Origin: Pseudomonadota bacterium
GTDB taxonomy: Bacteria; Pseudomonadota; Alphaproteobacteria; Rhizobiales; Xanthobacteraceae
DNA length: 64,000 nt
Assembly: GCA_023435725.1 (NCBI GenBank)
Contig: JAEYRD010000242.1
Coordinates: 8,625-72,624, forward strand
Direction: 5' to 3'
Shown: positions 55,600 to 64,000 of the stretch, piece by piece
How positions within the stretch are numbered: position 1 is the first letter of the stretch
How the letters are laid out: each line of letters starts with the position of its first letter
Made by a program: the position numbers and the translations under genes
Notes under the pieces: generated by a model
What the model was told of the DNA's origin: nothing
What the model saw: only the letters and a program-made list of their open reading frames with translations
Databases searched by the model: none

Positions 55600-56439
55600 A
55601 TGTCCCAAACCATTGAAGCAACCCGCCCCATTCCCACCGCAGTGGCACCCGCAGCCCTGCTCAGCGTGCGCAACATCGAGGTCGTCTATGACGACGTCAT
55701 CCTGGTGCTGCGCGGCCTCAGCCTCGACGTGCCCAAGGGCGCGATCGTGGCGCTGCTTGGCGCCAATGGCGCCGGCAAGTCGACGACGCTGAAGGCGATC
55801 TCGGGGCTGCTCAAGACCGAGGACGGCGAGGTCACACGCGGTGAGATCCTGTTCGAGGGCGCCCCTATCGCCGGCATCGATCCCGACAAGATCGTCCGCC
55901 GCGGCATCTTCCAGGTGATGGAGGGCCGGCGCATCGTCGCCGACATGACCTCGCTGGAGAACCTCAAGCTCGGCGCCTTCACCCGCAGGGACCGCGAGGT
56001 CGATGCCGATCTCGACATGGTCTTCAACTATTTCCCACGCCTGAAGGAGCGCACCGGTCTTGCCGGCTACCTCTCCGGCGGCGAGCAGCAGATGCTCGCG
56101 ATCGGCCGCGCGCTGATGGCCCGCCCGAAGATGATCCTGATGGATGAGCCGTCGATGGGCCTGTCGCCGCTGCTGGTGAAAGAAGTGTTCGCGATCATCC
56201 AGAAGATCAACCGCGACCTCGGCGTCACCATCCTCCTGGTCGAGCAGAACGCGCGCGCCGCACTGTCGGTAGCGAGCCACGGCTACATCATGGAGCAGGG
56301 CAAGGTCGTGCTCGACGGCACCGCGGACGAATTGCGCGACAACGAGGACGTCAAGGAGTTCTATCTCGGTGGCGCCGGCGACCAGCGCAAGAGCTTCAAG
56401 AACCTCAAGAGCTTCAAGCGGCGCAAGCGCTGGCTTTAG
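55600..56439 (+). CDS. livF: Liv-type ABC transporter ATPase LivF (operon 2)
   Basis: A 279-residue ATPase with Walker A 'GANGAGKST', signature 'LSGGEQQML', Walker B 'MILMDEPSMGLSP' and 'LLVEQNARAAL'. It carries about 25 extra residues at the N-terminus and an unusual basic, repeated tail (SFKNLKSFKRRKRWL), which may contact the permease or membrane. Last liv gene of operon 2; a hairpin repeat at 56445 follows. Confidence 0.93.
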   Translation: MSQTIEATRPIPTAVAPAALLSVRNIEVVYDDVILVLRGLSLDVPKGAIVALLGANGAGKSTTLKAISGLLKTEDGEVTRGEILFEGAPIAGIDPDKIVRRGIFQVMEGRRIVADMTSLENLKLGAFTRRDREVDADLDMVFNYFPRLKERTGLAGYLSGGEQQMLAIGRALMARPKMILMDEPSMGLSPLLVKEVFAIIQKINRDLGVTILLVEQNARAALSVASHGYIMEQGKVVLDGTADELRDNEDVKEFYLGGAGDQRKSFKNLKSFKRRKRWL

Positions 56440-56444
56440 ACACA

Positions 56445-56488
56445 GCGTTTTCGAGCGAAGTGGAGACCGGTTCGCGTGAAGAAAACGC
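56445..56488. repeat. Palindromic dispersed repeat, possible terminator
   Basis: gcgttttc (56445-56452) pairs with gaaaacgc (56481-56488), with a second inner pairing around ttcg/cgaa. The sequence type is, from memory, a frequent intergenic repeat in Bradyrhizobium. Placed 5 bp after livF and before the convergent AGE gene, it could end both transcripts. Confidence 0.65.
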
Positions 56489-56505
56489 GTCAAAACAAGA
56501 GAGTC

Positions 56506-57645
56506 TTACTCAAGCACCTGCTCCGCTTCCGTGACTGCGCAGAGAACATGATAGAACGACGACGCAGGAATGGTGTCGACCAACGATTTGCCGTCGCTGT
56601 CGAACTGGTCGTACCAGCCGCCCTTCACGGGATGGCTGAGATAATGCCGTTCGAGCCGCACCAGCGCCGCGCGCGCCTCTTCCGCCGCGCCCGCCTCGCC
56701 GGATTCGGCCTGCGCGATCCAGGCCTTCGCCATCTCGGTCTGCGGCCACAGCCGCCGCGAGCTGCGACGGATGTTGCCGGCGGCATCGCCCTCGTCGACG
56801 AGACAGCCGGTAGCCTCATCGCGATAGCGCAGCGCGGTCGCAAGCAACTCGGCACGGCGCTGACCGGTCGGGCAGCCCGTGATGCGTTCAAAGCCTTTCA
56901 GCAGCCAGACCCACTCTGCCTGGTGCCCGGGCTCGACGCTGACCGGCTCGATCTTCGACCAGTCTTCCTCGAAATACTCCGTCAGGATCCGCTTCTGCTT
57001 GTCGTAGAGATTGGCCAGGAACAGCGCGAAGAACTCGCCGGCGCGATTCTGGAACGACAGGTCGTGGGTCGCCTCGAAGCACGCGATCATCGCCTCGAAC
57101 AGATGCATGTGCGGGTTCTGCCGGCGCGGCAGCGAGACCGGCAGGCCTTCGTGCACGCCGCCATGCGGCGAGCGCAAATGGCCGTCGAGGAAGGCGAGCA
57201 GCGCGTCGATCTCGAAGCGAATTTGCGCGTCCTGGTCGAGCGCGTAGACGGTCGCCAGCGCAAACAGGATGAAGGCGTGGTCATAGGCATCGCGCCGGCC
57301 GTCCAGCACCGCGCCCTCCGGCGTCAGCCGGTGCACATAGCCGGGCCGGCCGTCGGGCGCCTTTGCCTTCGCCAGCAGATGCTCCAGCCCCTTCAGCGCA
57401 ATGGCGCGCCCCTCCGGGTACCAGCCCATCTGCGCCGCCTTGGCGTAGCACCAGATCTGGCGGGCCTGCACGAATACACGCCGCGGCGCGGCCGTATCAG
57501 CCGTGCCGTCGCGGTGCAGCCGGTCGATGAAGCCGCCCGCAGCGTGGTCCCAGCCGACTGTGGACCACAACGGCAGCGCCTCCTCGATCATGCGGCGCTT
57601 CAGGCGCGCGACGACGTCAGCCGCAATCATCCCATCGTCCGCCAT
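56506..57645 (-). CDS. AGE family epimerase/isomerase (N-acylglucosamine 2-epimerase-like)
   Basis: Encodes 379 residues from the ATG at 57645 (an in-frame ATG at 57705 is unlikely). The (alpha/alpha)6-barrel family shows 'FVQARQIWCYAKAAQMGW', 'DAYDHAFILFALATVYAL', 'NPHMHLFEAMIACFEAT', 'VEPGHQAEWVWLL' and 'RLWPQTEMAKAW', containing the conserved His and Arg/Glu residues of AGE and mannose isomerases. It interconverts sugars, e.g. mannose/fructose, mannose/glucose or N-acyl forms. Given the polysaccharide genes further on, a role in sugar supply is plausible. Monocistronic, divergent from the PaaK-like gene. Confidence 0.9.
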   Translation of the reverse strand: MADDGMIAADVVARLKRRMIEEALPLWSTVGWDHAAGGFIDRLHRDGTADTAAPRRVFVQARQIWCYAKAAQMGWYPEGRAIALKGLEHLLAKAKAPDGRPGYVHRLTPEGAVLDGRRDAYDHAFILFALATVYALDQDAQIRFEIDALLAFLDGHLRSPHGGVHEGLPVSLPRRQNPHMHLFEAMIACFEATHDLSFQNRAGEFFALFLANLYDKQKRILTEYFEEDWSKIEPVSVEPGHQAEWVWLLKGFERITGCPTGQRRAELLATALRYRDEATGCLVDEGDAAGNIRRSSRRLWPQTEMAKAWIAQAESGEAGAAEEARAALVRLERHYLSHPVKGGWYDQFDSDGKSLVDTIPASSFYHVLCAVTEAEQVLE

Positions 57646-57731
57646 CGCGTCCTCTTCAAGCCTCGCCCATGGCCGTCTGATACCCATGCCGGCGGCGGCG
57701 TGCAACGGATGCCAACCCGGAAAGACCAGCC

Positions 57732-58958
57732 ATGACCTCCCATTACGACGCCCGCGAGACGCGCGAGCAAGCCGCGCGCGAGGCCGATCTGTTCTCCCGC
57801 CTGCCGGACGTGCTGCGCGGCGCGATGACCGCCCCCGCCTATGCCGAACGGCTCAAGGGCCTGGATCCCGCCTCAGTGAGCTCCAGGGCAGCGCTGGCGA
57901 GCCTGCCGGTGCTGCGCAAGTCGGAACTGCCGGCTCTCCACAAGGCCTCAGCGCCCTTCGGCGGCTTCGTGGCGGCGGCCCCCGGCTCGTTCGCCCGCCT
58001 GTTCACCTCCCCGGGGCCGATCTTCGAGCCGGAGGGGCGGCAGGCCGATCCCTGGCGCGGCGCGCGGGCGCTGTTCGCGGCCGGGTTCCGTCCCGATGAC
58101 ATCGTGCTCAACACATTCAGCTATCATCTCACCCCCGGCGGCTTCATCTTCGACGCGTCGGCGCGCGCGCTCGGCTGCGCGGTGATCCCGGCCGGCCCCG
58201 GCAATACCGAACAGCAGTTCGAGTTGATCGAGGCCTACCGGCCGGTCGGCTATAGCGGCACGCCGGACTTTCTGAAGATCCTGCTCGATGCCGCAGCAGT
58301 CACGGGCCGCGACGTCTCCTCGATCAAGCGCGCGCTGGTCTCAGGCGCCGCCTTTCCACCCTCGCTGCAGGCCGAGATCAAGGCGCGCGGCATCGACGCC
58401 TACCAGGCGTTCGGCACCGCCGATCTCGGTCTCATCGCCTTCGAGACCGAGGCGCGCGACGGCATGGTCGTGAACGAGGACCTGATCATGGAGATCGTCA
58501 GGCCCGGCACCGGCGATCCCGTTGTGCCGGGCGACGTCGGCGAGATCGTCGTCACCTCGCTCGACCCGCACCATCCCTGGATCCGCCTCGCGCTCGGCGA
58601 CCTCACCGCGGCGCTGCCAGGCACGAGCCCGTGCGGGCGTACCAACATGCGCATCAAGGGCTGGATGGGCCGCGCCGACCAGACCACCAAGGTCAAGGGC
58701 ATGTTCGTCCGCCCGGAGCAGATCGCGGAGATCGGCAAGCGCCACTCCGCGCTCGGACGGTTGCGCCTCGTCGTCACCCGCCAGGGCGAGGCCGACGCGA
58801 TGACGCTGAGAGCGGAAACCGCGACCGCGAGCGATACGTTACGGGAGGAGATCGCCGCCAGCTTGCGCGCCGTGACGAAACTCGGCGGCAATGTCGAGCT
58901 GCTCAGCCCGGGCGCGCTGCCGAACGACGGCAAGGTGATCGCGGACGAACGCGGTTAG
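57732..58958 (+). CDS. Phenylacetate-CoA ligase-like AMP-dependent ligase
   Basis: A 408-residue ANL-family protein closest in layout to PaaK: 'SLPVLRKSELPALHK', 'VLNTFSYHLTPGGFIFDASARALGCAVIPAGPGNTEQQFELI' (fatty/aryl CoA region), 'ALVSGAAFPPSLQAEI', 'AFGTADLGLIAFETEA' and 'GRADQTTKVKGMFVRPEQI'. The Thr/Ser/Gly-rich ATP loop is weak ('FTSPGPIF'), so adenylation may be altered. It activates an aryl or acyl acid to its CoA ester. Often found beside liv operons; here it is separated from operon 2 by the AGE gene. Confidence 0.85.
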   Translation: MTSHYDARETREQAAREADLFSRLPDVLRGAMTAPAYAERLKGLDPASVSSRAALASLPVLRKSELPALHKASAPFGGFVAAAPGSFARLFTSPGPIFEPEGRQADPWRGARALFAAGFRPDDIVLNTFSYHLTPGGFIFDASARALGCAVIPAGPGNTEQQFELIEAYRPVGYSGTPDFLKILLDAAAVTGRDVSSIKRALVSGAAFPPSLQAEIKARGIDAYQAFGTADLGLIAFETEARDGMVVNEDLIMEIVRPGTGDPVVPGDVGEIVVTSLDPHHPWIRLALGDLTAALPGTSPCGRTNMRIKGWMGRADQTTKVKGMFVRPEQIAEIGKRHSALGRLRLVVTRQGEADAMTLRAETATASDTLREEIAASLRAVTKLGGNVELLSPGALPNDGKVIADERG

Positions 58959-59423
58959 AGGTCGTTGCCTTGCCCCAAAACCCGGAGGACGATCAGAGCT
59001 AGTCTAGCAGCCGGTTCGAGCCTTCTTTCCAAGCAAGCCACCTGCTCCGGCAATTCGCGCCGGGCGCCCAATTGCGCCTATGCGATTCATTTGTACCCGG
59101 TCAGGTTGAATCCGACCATCAAAGCTTTCCCGTTTTGCCGGTAGGCGGCCGGGGCCACACATCTGCCCTCGTCTGAATGCAAAATCACAATAATCCAAGA
59201 GCCATCAGCCTGACGGCTGTCGCGCTTGAGGATGGGAACTTGGTCGGGCGCTATCCGCGCCCCGCCGAGGTTTTCGGTCGGCTTGGACTCCCGCTGGGAC
59301 GGACCTCGAACTTCATGACGACGTCGCGGGACCAACCGCTATCTTAGATAGACGCGACTAACTCTTTCGCCTAACTTTGATCGTGTCACCGTTCGATCAA
59401 GCCAATCTGGAACCGATTGCAGA
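58959..59423. other. Mostly gene-free interval with one doubtful frame
   Basis: The 465 bp between the PaaK-like gene and the polysaccharide locus hold one reverse-strand frame worth note (59087-59335). It has natural-looking text at its end (WIIVILHSDEGRCVAP ... NLTGYK) but only a TTG start and no RBS. It may be the 3' remnant of a lost gene. Nothing else is supportable. Confidence 0.35.
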
Positions 59424-60395
59424 ATGATGACAGAGAGCACAACCGCTTCTGGAGCTCTACAGACGCTCTCGTCGTACCGTTGGACGCTGCTCTCGATTGC
59501 GGGGCTCACATTTCTTCTGTTGGCGGTCTCCATTCTCGTGCTCGTCAAGCCACGGGCCACGATTCGATCGGCGATCGAGATCGGGTTTGTCTCGGTCAAC
59601 GGAAAAGACGAGTTGGTGGATACACCGGAACTGGTGGCCAAACGAATACCGGCTGTCTATGCCCCCGCCGTCTTGTCGGAGATGGCCAAGAAGGACGTTC
59701 CGGCAGCGACTTTGGGGGCCCTGCAGAATTCCACAGCAGAGAGCATCGGACGCACCGTGGCTTTGCAGAGCGTCACCAACCCGAGCGCCGAGGCTGACGC
59801 CAAGGAGTTTCAGCAGAAGGTCCTTGATCGAATCATCGAGGACCAGAAGTGGCGAAGTAGTTTCCTCCGAGAGGCCGTCGCCGCGCGTACCGTGCTGGCC
59901 AAGCGATCGGCGGACGAGCTCGGCCAACAGATCACTGACGATCAGAAGGCAAGCGATGAGTTAAAGGCATTGTCCGATGAGTTCCGCGACTCCCTACGCG
60001 TCCAACGGGAGGATCTGGCGAGCCAGCAGCTGCAGCGGCGTGCCAGTCAGCAGTCGGACCCCGCTTTTGCGGACGACACCCGACTTCGCGGACCACGGGA
60101 GCTCATCTCGGCGCAACTGAGCCTGCTGGGCAATCTGGCAATCGAGCGAGGCGAACTCGCCCGGGGGCTGCTGGCGGCGCGCGTACAACGCGGGGCGCGC
60201 GAGAACGATCTCGCGAATGCGCAACTCGCGGAGAGATCCGCCACCGAAACGCGCGTCACTCTTGCCCCGGAATCGATGGTCACACCGGCGGGATCGCGCC
60301 GACTGGGATTTCTGTTCATTGCGGCCATCGCCTCAATCTTAGTGGCGTTTGCAGCTGCTGCCCTCTTACACAATTTCGCTGCGACACGACACTGA
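59424..60395 (+). CDS. Wzz-like polysaccharide chain-length regulator (co-polymerase)
   Basis: A 323-residue protein with one TM near each end (about 20-42, 'LSIAGLTFLLLAVSILVLV'; about 294-315, 'LFIAAIASILVAFAAAALL'), and a mainly helical, Gln/Glu/Ala-rich periplasmic middle (130-280) that should form coiled coils. This is the polysaccharide co-polymerase topology. The usual Pro-rich segment before TM2 is reduced ('ESMVTPAGSRR'). Family assignment rests on topology and on the next gene, a Wzy-like protein 59 bp downstream. No tyrosine-kinase domain. Confidence 0.65.
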   Translation: MMTESTTASGALQTLSSYRWTLLSIAGLTFLLLAVSILVLVKPRATIRSAIEIGFVSVNGKDELVDTPELVAKRIPAVYAPAVLSEMAKKDVPAATLGALQNSTAESIGRTVALQSVTNPSAEADAKEFQQKVLDRIIEDQKWRSSFLREAVAARTVLAKRSADELGQQITDDQKASDELKALSDEFRDSLRVQREDLASQQLQRRASQQSDPAFADDTRLRGPRELISAQLSLLGNLAIERGELARGLLAARVQRGARENDLANAQLAERSATETRVTLAPESMVTPAGSRRLGFLFIAAIASILVAFAAAALLHNFAATRH

Positions 60396-60454
60396 AGAAT
60401 GGGTGCACAGGCTCGCCCGGTGCTGATCAAGACCGCTCTCCTCGCGCAGGCTCC

Positions 60455-61777
60455 ATGACAACAATTTCAGATCAAGCTCGACTTGGATCGTCCGCCTCGC
60501 AGACCTACAGGTTCGGGCCCAGCTTGCTCATCTTCGTCCACATCGTCCTCTGTTGCGTGTCACTCGCCTATGTCACGCAATTCTACCAACCAATACTGCG
60601 AACAGGAAGCAATGCAGACGTACTGTACGCGACCGCCTTGAACATCACTCCTTTTGCGCTGATCTCAATTCTCTTCAGCGTTAGTCAATTCAGCTTCGGC
60701 TACTTCCTTGGATTCTACTTCTACACGATCATTCTGGGCTATCTGTGGCTGATCCAGCTATCGCAATTCCCTTATGATCATGCCATGGCATATGCATCGT
60801 CCTTTACTTCGGCGCTCGCATTCCTCGTACCCGCACTATTCATTACAGTGCCGATAAAGCCGAGACTGGTGATTTCGCCGGGCATGTTCGGCAAGTTGCT
60901 GACGTCCATATTCATCCTCAGCGCGATCATTGTCGTTTGCGGCGCGTTCTTCAACGTAAGGATGGCTGGGATCTCGGAGATCTACAACTATCGCGATGAA
61001 CTCCAGTTTCCGGTCTGGCTGCAATATGCCATGGGCATCACGTCGAATGTCCTGCTGCCATTTGCATTTGCATGCTTTGTTGCGCAGAAACGCTGGTGGC
61101 GAGCTGCATCGACGTTGCTGCTCTTGCTGCTGTTTTATCCGATCACACTCAGCAAGCTTGCACTGTTCGCACCGGCCTGGTTGGCACTCCTGGGCCTGGG
61201 CTCCGTTTTCTTTGAGGCCAGGACAACCGTGGTGCTGTCCCTCCTCCTGCCGATTTTGCTGGGGGTGATGCTGGCAGGGCTCTTTGAAGCCAATGCGATC
61301 ACGCATCAGCAGTTCATCTCATATTTCAGCCTGATCAACTTCAGGATGATCGCCCTTCCATCGAGTGCACTCGATTACTATAACGACTTCTTCACAACGC
61401 ACGAACTGACCTACTTCTGCCAGATCAATCTCGTCAAGTCGTTCGTCAATTGCCCGTACCGGGAGCCGTTGGCAGTCGTGATGCAAAACGCCTATCAGGT
61501 TGGAAACTTTAATGCCTCACTGTTCGCGACCGAAGGCATCGCGTCAGTCGGAATGAATATGGCACCAGTTGCTGCCCTTGCCTGCGGACTGATCATTTCG
61601 CTCGGCAACTGCCTATCCTCGGGCCTTCCATCGAGATTCGTACTTCTGTCCGCTGGCGTTCTCGCGCAGACATTCATCAATGTGCCACTGACGATTTCGT
61701 TTGTGACGAATGGTGCCGCGCTCCTTTTCCTACTCTGGTACATTACGCCTCGTTCGCTATTTGAGCGCGCATCATGA
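60455..61777 (+). CDS. Polytopic membrane protein, Wzy-like (copy 1)
   Basis: A 440-residue membrane protein with about eleven TM segments and a large hydrophilic loop near residues 290-360 (FRMIALPSSALDYYNDFF ... CQINLVKSFVNCP ... NFNASLFATEGIASVG). That layout, many TMs with one big periplasmic loop late in the chain, is typical of O-antigen/EPS polymerases (Wzy), whose sequences diverge strongly. It is a paralog of the gene at 62424; conserved loop residues may be catalytic. It lies 59 bp after the Wzz-like gene, as expected for a Wzx/Wzy system. Polymerase function is an inference. Lower GC than the housekeeping genes here. Confidence 0.7.
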   Translation: MTTISDQARLGSSASQTYRFGPSLLIFVHIVLCCVSLAYVTQFYQPILRTGSNADVLYATALNITPFALISILFSVSQFSFGYFLGFYFYTIILGYLWLIQLSQFPYDHAMAYASSFTSALAFLVPALFITVPIKPRLVISPGMFGKLLTSIFILSAIIVVCGAFFNVRMAGISEIYNYRDELQFPVWLQYAMGITSNVLLPFAFACFVAQKRWWRAASTLLLLLLFYPITLSKLALFAPAWLALLGLGSVFFEARTTVVLSLLLPILLGVMLAGLFEANAITHQQFISYFSLINFRMIALPSSALDYYNDFFTTHELTYFCQINLVKSFVNCPYREPLAVVMQNAYQVGNFNASLFATEGIASVGMNMAPVAALACGLIISLGNCLSSGLPSRFVLLSAGVLAQTFINVPLTISFVTNGAALLFLLWYITPRSLFERAS

Positions 61778-62423
61778 CGCTTGAGCGTGCTTCCACCGAA
61801 GCCGGGCACGCCTTATCGATTCCCGCGCAGACTGTGTCTCGTGGGACGAGGCTCGGTCCAAGATTGATCAACATCGAAACCGCTCGTGGCCCCATACCGA
61901 TCAATGGACCTTCGAGGCTGGCCGCGAGGTCACGGCCGACGACCGCCGGAAGGCCGATCGTACCCATCCGATGAGTTGGGTGATTGCCAAGGATACGCCA
62001 TCGGCACTGTAAATCTTTGGCAAAAGAGAAGCCATCCCTTCTGCAGTCCAATTACCAAGGAGCGCGCTCAACCGTTCTTTCGATGCTTCGAAAAAGCGGA
62101 TCGCAATCACCACGGCTCGATCACTCGCCATCCATCCATCGTCGCGCAGAAGGCAAGATTTCGACACTCTGCGCCAAAAGCCGAATGGGCTAAATGGGTT
62201 ACTCGTGTTGACGATGCCGTATTCGACTGCATCCACTTTCTGCGCAAAATGGCAGCTCAATTAACATGCTGGCGACAGGACAGAGCGTCCCGGATCCTCG
62301 ACGAAAAATTCTCAGAAGGGACAATGATTTCGGTACTTTGTCGCATCGGTTATGTTAGTTAACTTCCATCAATGCGACCGAACGACTTAGCGCAGACCGC
62401 CCACCCAGCATGCCAAGAGACAG
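61778..62423. other. 646-bp interval between Wzy-like paralogs
   Basis: No intact gene. Reverse-strand frames 61901-62260 and 61743-62051 contain scattered phrases (TAEGMAS; GLPAVVGRDLAASLEG) that resemble the C-terminal part of the paralogs (TEGIAS ... GLP at a similar distance, about 29 versus 30 residues). They may be a decayed inverted remnant, but the match is short and needs a frameshift. The region is AT-richer than average and presumably holds the promoter for copy 2. Confidence 0.35.
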
Positions 62424-63731
62424 ATGACCGCCGATCGCATCGTTACCAGCTCAATCTTGTCTGGTCGGATTCGACTGTTTCTTCTGATCGTATTCCATGT
62501 TGGGGTTTGTTGTATTTCCCTTCTTTATGTAGTTGAGCGCTACGGCTACCTGTTGCATCTCGCGAACATCGATGTAAGCCGCGTTTTGGCTGCCGCGATA
62601 AAGGTAGCGGCGTTTGCCGCCGTCTCGATGGCCTTTGTGTTCGCCCGATTTAGCTATGGCTATGCTGTTGCATTCTACTTTTACACCCTGATCCTGGGTT
62701 ATCTCTGGCTCGCGGAATTCTCGACTTTTCCATACAATCATGCCCTGGCATCGATGTCCGCCTTCGCTTCGGCGCTCGCCTTCATAGCGCCGGCACTTCT
62801 GATCACTGCGCCGGTGAAACCGCGCCTAGCGCTAACGCTCGAAGCATTTCGAAGACTGCTCTCATTCATCTTGATAGCGGCCATCGGAGTCGTCGCATTT
62901 GGCGCGATCTACAATTTTCGATTCGTTAACCTTTCGGAAATCTACGCATTTCGCAGTGAGATCGAGTTCCCCAGACCGCTGGAATACGCGCTCGGAATTA
63001 CTTCGGGCGCGCTGCTCCCGTTTGCATTTGCGAGTTTTCTCCGGCTCAACATGCGCTGGCGCGCAGCGCTGTGCCTCATCTTGCTCGCCCTCTTCTGGCC
63101 CATCACGCTGAGCAAGGTGTCGTTGTTTGCCCCGATCTGGTTGATCTTCCTGGCTGTCCTAACCCGCTACCTTGAAGTACGAATCGCCGTAATAGCGTCT
63201 CTACTAGTGCCTCTGTCGGTGGGAACAATACTGGCAATGCTCAATGCGCGGGCCCTGCTTCCGGATCAGGCGTTCACTGCGTATTTCGGGACGGTAAACT
63301 TCAGGATGATCGCGCTGCCCTCAAGCGCGCTGGACTTCTACAATGACTACTTTTCCAAGCACGACCTAATGCTCTTCTGTCACATCAGCCCCATCAAGCG
63401 CTTCGTGACATGTCCGCATCAAGAGCAACTCTCGGTTGTGATGCAAAATACCTATCATATCGGCTATTTCAATGCGTCGTTGTTCGCGACAGAGGGTATC
63501 GCTTCCGTTGGCGCAACATTTGCCCCGCTTTCAGCCCTTGGCTGCGGGCTACTAATCAGTCTGGGCAATCGTGCATCCGCGGGACTGCCTGGCGACTTCG
63601 TTCTCATCTCCGGCGGGCTTCTCTTGAACATCTTGATGAACGTTCCATTGTCAGTCGCGATAGTGAGCCACGGCGCCTTGTTTCTCGTTCTGCTTTGGTA
63701 CGTGACACCCAGGGTTGTAGAGAGCACGTGA
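62424..63731 (+). CDS. Polytopic membrane protein, Wzy-like (copy 2)
   Basis: A 435-residue paralog of 60455-61777 with the same topology and near-identical motifs: 'FRMIALPSSALDFYNDYF', 'CHISPIKRFVTCP' and 'FNASLFATEGIASVG'. Both also share 'FYFYTLILGYLWL' and 'SALAFxxPALxIT' in the first half. Differences are spread evenly, so this looks like an old duplication kept under selection, not a recent copy. Possibly each copy polymerises a different repeat unit or linkage. Function inferred from topology and locus. Confidence 0.7.
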   Translation: MTADRIVTSSILSGRIRLFLLIVFHVGVCCISLLYVVERYGYLLHLANIDVSRVLAAAIKVAAFAAVSMAFVFARFSYGYAVAFYFYTLILGYLWLAEFSTFPYNHALASMSAFASALAFIAPALLITAPVKPRLALTLEAFRRLLSFILIAAIGVVAFGAIYNFRFVNLSEIYAFRSEIEFPRPLEYALGITSGALLPFAFASFLRLNMRWRAALCLILLALFWPITLSKVSLFAPIWLIFLAVLTRYLEVRIAVIASLLVPLSVGTILAMLNARALLPDQAFTAYFGTVNFRMIALPSSALDFYNDYFSKHDLMLFCHISPIKRFVTCPHQEQLSVVMQNTYHIGYFNASLFATEGIASVGATFAPLSALGCGLLISLGNRASAGLPGDFVLISGGLLLNILMNVPLSVAIVSHGALFLVLLWYVTPRVVEST

Positions 63732-63836
63732 GCCCCTGGTGAGATTCGCGCAGATGTGCGGCTATGGTTATGGTCGCTTCCAGCGCAGCCACAGGCGTTG
63801 ATCACGCAGCTACGACCGATCGAACCGGCGACAGGT

Positions 63837-64000
63837 CTATCGAAGAAGGAAAGCGTCGTATGCGCTTCGGATGCCGTCCGCGAGCGAGGTCGTCGCACGC
63901 CAACCGAGCTTTTCGAGGCGGCTGACGTCGAGCAGCTTGCGCGGCGTTCCGTCGGGACGCGAGGTGTCAAAACGGATCTCGCCGCCGTAACCAACGATTT
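63837..64000 (-). CDS. fcl: GDP-L-fucose synthase, 3' end only
   Basis: Fifty-three C-terminal residues are visible on the reverse strand, ending at 63837; the rest lies beyond the window. The text 'VGYGGEIRFDTSRPDG' and 'TPRKLLDVSRLEKLGW' is the strongly conserved C-terminal region of GDP-4-keto-6-deoxymannose epimerase/reductase (Fcl/WcaG). That enzyme makes GDP-fucose for surface polysaccharide. Convergent with the Wzy-like genes, so the locus continues to the right. Confidence 0.88.
   Translation of the reverse strand, partial: IVGYGGEIRFDTSRPDGTPRKLLDVSRLEKLGWRATTSLADGIRSAYDAFLLR

Noticed and set aside
61886..62362. 158-codon forward frame between the Wzy-like genes
   Set aside because: Arg/His/Ser-rich text without hydrophobic pattern, no RBS.
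63464..63994. 176-codon reverse frame at the right end
   Set aside because: It overlaps the well-supported 3' end of the Wzy-like gene and a different reverse frame that clearly encodes the Fcl C-terminus.

Overview
The window looks like chromosomal DNA of a Bradyrhizobium-type alphaproteobacterium (Rhizobiales). It is GC-rich and gene-dense, with LpcC-, LivFGHMK- and MosAB-type proteins and several dispersed palindromic repeat families of the kind seen in Bradyrhizobium and Rhodopseudomonas. The genus is inferred from protein and repeat style; no rRNA or tRNA gene is present to confirm it.

Layout. 1-3.4 kb: LPS heptose genes (hldE cut by the window edge, hldD, divergent waaF). 3.5-7.9 kb: RND efflux pump and its adaptor. 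8.2-16.2 kb: quinone-oxidoreductase-like enzyme, large TonB-dependent siderophore receptor, GltS glutamate symporter, a possibly frameshifted membrane protein and a kinase-fold protein. 16.5-21.3 kb: LPS and export genes (lpcC, galE, MsbA-like ABC exporter) and an FAH-family hydrolase. 21.4-26.5 kb: MFS symporter, NTF2-like protein, the two-subunit molybdenum storage protein (mosB-mosA), an LpxO-like lipid A hydroxylase and a 51-residue protein. 26.6-31.5 kb: LysR regulator divergent from an SDR/tautomerase/MFS operon, then a Baeyer-Villiger-type monooxygenase. 31.7-35.8 kb: methyl cycle genes (ahcY, metK, an HTH-methyltransferase protein). 36-37.7 kb: exported TPR-metacaspase. 37.9-43.8 kb: complete reverse-strand liv-type ABC operon (livKHMGF) ending in a MetE-like methyltransferase. 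44.3-48.5 kb: lipoprotein, purU, HemD-like protein, MFS and Crp/Fnr regulator. 48.9-56.4 kb: second liv-type operon on the forward strand containing an acyl-CoA synthetase gene. It is interrupted by a 470-bp inverted-repeat unit carrying a DUF559 nuclease gene, and its binding-protein gene is frameshifted. 56.5-59 kb: AGE-family epimerase and a PaaK-like ligase. 59.4-64 kb: polysaccharide locus with a Wzz-like protein, two paralogous polytopic (Wzy-like) proteins and the 3' end of GDP-fucose synthase.

How the genes fit together. Cell-envelope carbohydrate is the main theme: heptose synthesis and transfer, LpcC core glycosyltransferase, GalE, an ABC exporter, LpxO-like hydroxylation, and the terminal chain-length/polymerase/fucose locus. 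The second theme is uptake: two liv-type ABC systems, TonB receptor, GltS and four MFS proteins. The third is methyl/C1 metabolism: metK, ahcY, MetE-like, PurU.

Most notable observations: the mosBA pair; the DUF559 gene whose start and stop fall at or in flanking terminal inverted repeats inside a liv operon; the frameshifted livK downstream of it; the paired Wzy-like paralogs; the exported TPR-metacaspase; and four structured palindromic repeats of two families.
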